This document shows, piece after piece, positions 13,102-15,522 of a DNA stretch of 15,522 bases (position 1 is the stretch's first letter; every line of letters starts with the position of its first letter). A program made the position numbers and the translations under genes. The stretch is taken from NCBI GenBank assembly GCA_949286815.1, contig CASEEB010000001.1, forward strand, positions 1 to 15,522. The letters are read 5' to 3'. Under the pieces are notes generated by a model that was not told the origin of the DNA, did no database searches, and saw nothing but the letters and a program-made list of their open reading frames with translations. This stretch comes from an uncultured Eubacteriales bacterium. GTDB lineage: Bacteria; Bacillota; Clostridia; Oscillospirales; CAG-272.

Positions 13102-14139
13102 ATGAGAATTATTGCCGATATAATGGGAGGAGACAACGCTCCGCTTGAGACGCTCAGGGGCGTTTGTCAGGCGGCGGGTGAGGAATATTCGCGGGATGTT
13201 GAATTCGTGCTTGTCGGAGACGAGGATAAAATCAAAAAAACCGCGGACGAGAATTTATTGGATATCGGAAAATTTGAAATTCTTCATGCCTCCGATACGA
13301 TACTTATGACCGATGAGCCGATGTCTGTTATGAAAGAAAAAAGCGAATCTTCGATGGCAAAAGGGCTTAAATTGCTTTCTTCGGGAGAGGGGGACGCGTT
13401 TGTAAGCTGCGGCAACACGGGAGCGCTGTTTACCGGAGCGTCTCTTATCGTGAGAAAGGTCAGAGGTATTCAGCGCGCGGCTATTGCCACGGTGCTTCCT
13501 TTCACTCCGCCGCTGCTGCTCATTGATTCGGGAGCCAATGTCAAGGTTAATGAGGAATATCTGTTGCAGTTCGCGGCTATGGGAACCGCGTATATGCGCG
13601 CGATATATGAGGTTGAGAGTCCGAGAGTGGGACTTATCAACAACGGAAGCGAGGACTGTAAGGGAACGGAGCTCCAGATTTCGGCTTTCAGACGGCTTTC
13701 GGAAAGCAAGCTGATACATTTTACCGGAAATGTAGAGGGAAATATGCTGGCGTTTGACGTATGCGACGTCGCGGTCTGCGACGGATTTACCGGCAACATT
13801 GTACTTAAGACCGTTGAGGGTATGGGAAAGCTTTTCGGTCAAGAACTGAAAAATATTTTCAAAGCCAATCCTATGACTGCCATGGCTTCGTTGATGGTGA
13901 GAAAACAGTTGTCGGATTTCAAAAAGAATTTTGACTCTACCGAGCATGGCGGAGCGCCGATTCTCGGCATATCAAAAACGGTTATTAAGGCTCACGGGTC
14001 TTCAAATGCCAACGCATTCAAAAACGCTGTAAAGCAAGCAATAAATTGTCAGCGCACCGGCGTGACCGGAATAATTGCGGAGGAAGCCGTAAAATATGCC
14101 GAGGAAAAAAAGTCAATGTCGGCTGCTCAGCGAAATTGA
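13102..14139 (+). CDS. plsX: Phosphate acyltransferase PlsX
   Basis: Peripheral membrane enzyme converting acyl-ACP and phosphate to acyl-phosphate, the acyl donor for PlsY in phosphatidic acid synthesis. 345 aa. Conserved features: MRIIADIMGGDNAP at the N-terminus, VLVGDEDKI, the substrate-region signature SCGNTGALFTGASLIVRK, PLLLIDSGANVKV, GLINNGSEDCKGTELQ, NVEGNMLAFDVCDVAVCDGFTG (in two parts) and the end GISKTVIKAHGSSNANAFKNAV. The frame is open 31 codons further upstream, but ATG 13102 matches the family start and has GGTGGG (13088-13093) in front. A structured leader precedes it, and rnc follows directly without the usual acpP gene. Confidence 0.95.
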   Translation: MRIIADIMGGDNAPLETLRGVCQAAGEEYSRDVEFVLVGDEDKIKKTADENLLDIGKFEILHASDTILMTDEPMSVMKEKSESSMAKGLKLLSSGEGDAFVSCGNTGALFTGASLIVRKVRGIQRAAIATVLPFTPPLLLIDSGANVKVNEEYLLQFAAMGTAYMRAIYEVESPRVGLINNGSEDCKGTELQISAFRRLSESKLIHFTGNVEGNMLAFDVCDVAVCDGFTGNIVLKTVEGMGKLFGQELKNIFKANPMTAMASLMVRKQLSDFKKNFDSTEHGGAPILGISKTVIKAHGSSNANAFKNAVKQAINCQRTGVTGIIAEEAVKYAEEKKSMSAAQRN

Positions 14140-14190
14140 AGTGAGATATCTTTAAAGAATTTTAATACTTACAAAAGGGTGGAATTTCTC

Positions 14191-14913
14191 GTGATAAATA
14201 AAATTGCAAGAGAAGAACTTGAAAAGAGAATAGGCTACGTTTTTAAAGACAAAACGCTTCTGGAAAAGGCGTTGACGCATTCGTCCTATTCTAATGAGTC
14301 CGGGGTTAAAAATCATCACCTGCTGTGCAACGAAAGGCTTGAATTTCTGGGGGACAGTGTTTTATCAATAATCACAAGCGAGTATCTTTACAATAATTTC
14401 GAGGAATGTCCGGAGGGAGAACTGACAAGGATGCGCGCCGACGCGGTGTGTGAAAAGGCTCTTTCGGGATACGCCGAGCAGATTCAACTCGGAAAATATC
14501 TGCTTTTAGGTGTCGGTGAGGAAAAAAACAACGGCAGAAGCAGAAAATCCATATTGGCGGATGCTTTTGAGGCATTGCTGGCGGCGGTTTTTATTGACGC
14601 GGGGAATGACGGCATCAATGCCGTAAAAAAATTCTTGCTCCCGTTTATAGAAGAAGAGCTGAAAGCCGGGCTGAAAAGCACCGGATTTGCGGACCCTAAG
14701 ACCCTGCTTCAGCAGTTTGTGCAGCAGGAGGAGGGCGATGTTCTGAAGTATGTTATTGTCGGTGAACATGGTCCGGACCATCAGAAGGAATTTGAGGCGG
14801 AGGCAAGACTTAACTCAAATGTTATCGGCAGAGGAAAGGGAAGGTCCAAAAGAGAGGCTGAACAAAACGCCGCTAAAGAGGCGCTTGAGCTTTTCAATGT
14901 CACCGATTTATAA
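14191..14913 (+). CDS. rnc: Ribonuclease III
   Basis: Cuts double-stranded RNA, including the rRNA precursor and many sRNA–mRNA duplexes. 240 aa from GTG 14191. The endonuclease domain (1-~150) has the signature NERLEFLGDS (47-56) with metal ligands Glu51 and Asp55, plus Asp124 and Glu127 in ADAFEAL. The dsRNA-binding domain (about 165-236) starts DPKTLLQQFVQQ and ends with GRSKREAEQNAAKEAL. GTG 14191 is preferred over the in-frame GTG 14179, because AGGGTGG (14176-14182) serves the former and would overlap the latter. The stop codon (14911-14913) lies inside repeat copy B. It follows plsX by 51 bp. Confidence 0.95.
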   Translation: MINKIAREELEKRIGYVFKDKTLLEKALTHSSYSNESGVKNHHLLCNERLEFLGDSVLSIITSEYLYNNFEECPEGELTRMRADAVCEKALSGYAEQIQLGKYLLLGVGEEKNNGRSRKSILADAFEALLAAVFIDAGNDGINAVKKFLLPFIEEELKAGLKSTGFADPKTLLQQFVQQEEGDVLKYVIVGEHGPDHQKEFEAEARLNSNVIGRGKGRSKREAEQNAAKEALELFNVTDL

Positions 14914-15010
14914 CTGAATTAAGATGTCTTGTCACTTGATTTTTTCAGTGGGGAGATACAATCTCCCACTCGTTGAATGACGGGGATTTGCCCCCTTATT
15001 GAAAAATTTT
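14908..15010 (+). repeat. Intergenic repeat copy B (structured, about 103 bp)
   Basis: Second copy of the element at 5737-5855, same orientation, starting within the last two codons of rnc. It lacks the GC-rich hairpin of copy A. Stems are CACT/AGTG over a T6 loop (about 14933-14950), GGGAGA/TCTCCC over TACAA (14951-14967, best in this copy) and GGGG/CCCC (14982-14994). Compared with copy A, a T-G pair becomes T-A and a C-G becomes T-G in the first stem, so pairing is kept. Confidence 0.7.
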
Positions 15011-15071
15011 AAATTTTGATTTCGATTAATATCTTTAAAGTCTGTTGATATTAAATAAGTGTATTAGATAT

Positions 15072-15522
15072 ATGAAAAAACATGTAAATATACCGATTTT
15101 TATTCCTCATCTGGGATGTCCCAATATGTGCGTGTTTTGCAATCAGCGCTCTATTTCCGGTAAGAGATATTTTGATATTCAAGGCGTCAGGGCAGAGATT
15201 GAACAGGCACTTTCAACCGTAAACGGCGGCTGTGAGGCAGAGATTGCGTATTTCGGCGGTTCGTTTACCGGTATTGACCGTCACACCATGATTTGTCTTT
15301 TGGATATAGCGCAGGAATTTGTTGACAAGCCGGGGGATTCGGGAGAGGCGCATGTCTGCGGCATCAGGATGTCCACGCGGCCGGACTATATAGACGAAGA
15401 GATAATGGCGATACTGTCCGGATATTCGGTCAATACGATTGAACTCGGCATACAGAGCATGAATGACAGTGTGCTCAAAGCCTGCAAGAGAGGTCATACC
15501 GCTAAAGACGCCGAAAACGCCT
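15072..15522 (+). CDS. Elp3-like radical SAM protein, N-terminal part (cut by window edge)
   Basis: The first 150 codons of a radical S-adenosylmethionine enzyme are present; the gene continues past the right edge. The 4Fe-4S ligands are Cys16, Cys20 and Cys23 in HLGCPNMCVFCNQ. The AdoMet-binding glycine motif is YFGGSFTG (about 67-74), followed by IRMSTRPDYI and ELGIQSMNDSVL, typical of the radical SAM barrel of the Elp3-like group. In many Clostridia such a gene lies between rnc and smc, which fits this position. The reaction is unknown. ATG 15072 is the first start in frame with the conserved block; no good ribosome binding site is seen. The leader carries repeat B and a 12-mer (ATATCTTTAAAG) also found before rnc. 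Confidence 0.88.
   Translation, partial: MKKHVNIPIFIPHLGCPNMCVFCNQRSISGKRYFDIQGVRAEIEQALSTVNGGCEAEIAYFGGSFTGIDRHTMICLLDIAQEFVDKPGDSGEAHVCGIRMSTRPDYIDEEIMAILSGYSVNTIELGIQSMNDSVLKACKRGHTAKDAENA

Overview
The window looks like ordinary chromosome of a low-to-moderate G+C Gram-positive anaerobe, most likely class Clostridia (Bacillota). Signs of this are strong AGGAGG-type ribosome binding sites, canonical sigma-A promoters, TrmFO, the lon–ysxC pair, the dprA–topA–trmFO run, and rnc followed by an Elp3-like radical SAM gene. The species cannot be named from this sequence. Every large ORF is a recognisable housekeeping gene except one short membrane protein. I see no phage, IS element, CRISPR array, tRNA or rRNA.

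Layout. 1-3638 is read leftward: lon, then ysxC (ribosome-assembly GTPase, with its own promoter), then the 5' end of lysA (cut by the window edge). 3639-4162 is an AT-rich divergent region holding a sigma-A promoter and a structured, terminator-ended RNA of about 125 nt. A 185-aa membrane-anchored protein of unknown function follows (4163-4720). 4721-5191 holds a leftward promoter with a tiny ORF inside a large inverted repeat, then the promoter and attenuator-like leader of infC. 5192-6605 is infC–rpmI–rplT, with unusually long structured spacers, followed by a clear terminator. 6690-12864 is a SpoU-family RNA methyltransferase, dprA, topA and trmFO. 12865-15522 is a structured leader, plsX, rnc and the start of a radical SAM gene.

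Functionally the window covers translation and ribosome assembly (IF3, L35, L20, YsxC, rRNA methylation, RNase III, TrmFO), protein quality control (Lon), DNA processing (DprA, TopA), phospholipid precursor synthesis (PlsX) and lysine or peptidoglycan precursor synthesis (LysA).

The unexplained material is in the gaps: (i) the structured RNA at about 3986-4109; (ii) a repeat family present twice, after infC and after rnc, whose hairpins differ by compensating changes; (iii) a 38-bp tandem duplication over the methyltransferase stop codon; (iv) a promoter, Shine-Dalgarno and 15-codon ORF on the minus strand at 4796-4896; (v) structured spacers around rpmI and before plsX. infC starts with an ATA codon, so an ATG-only reading would lose its first 32 residues.
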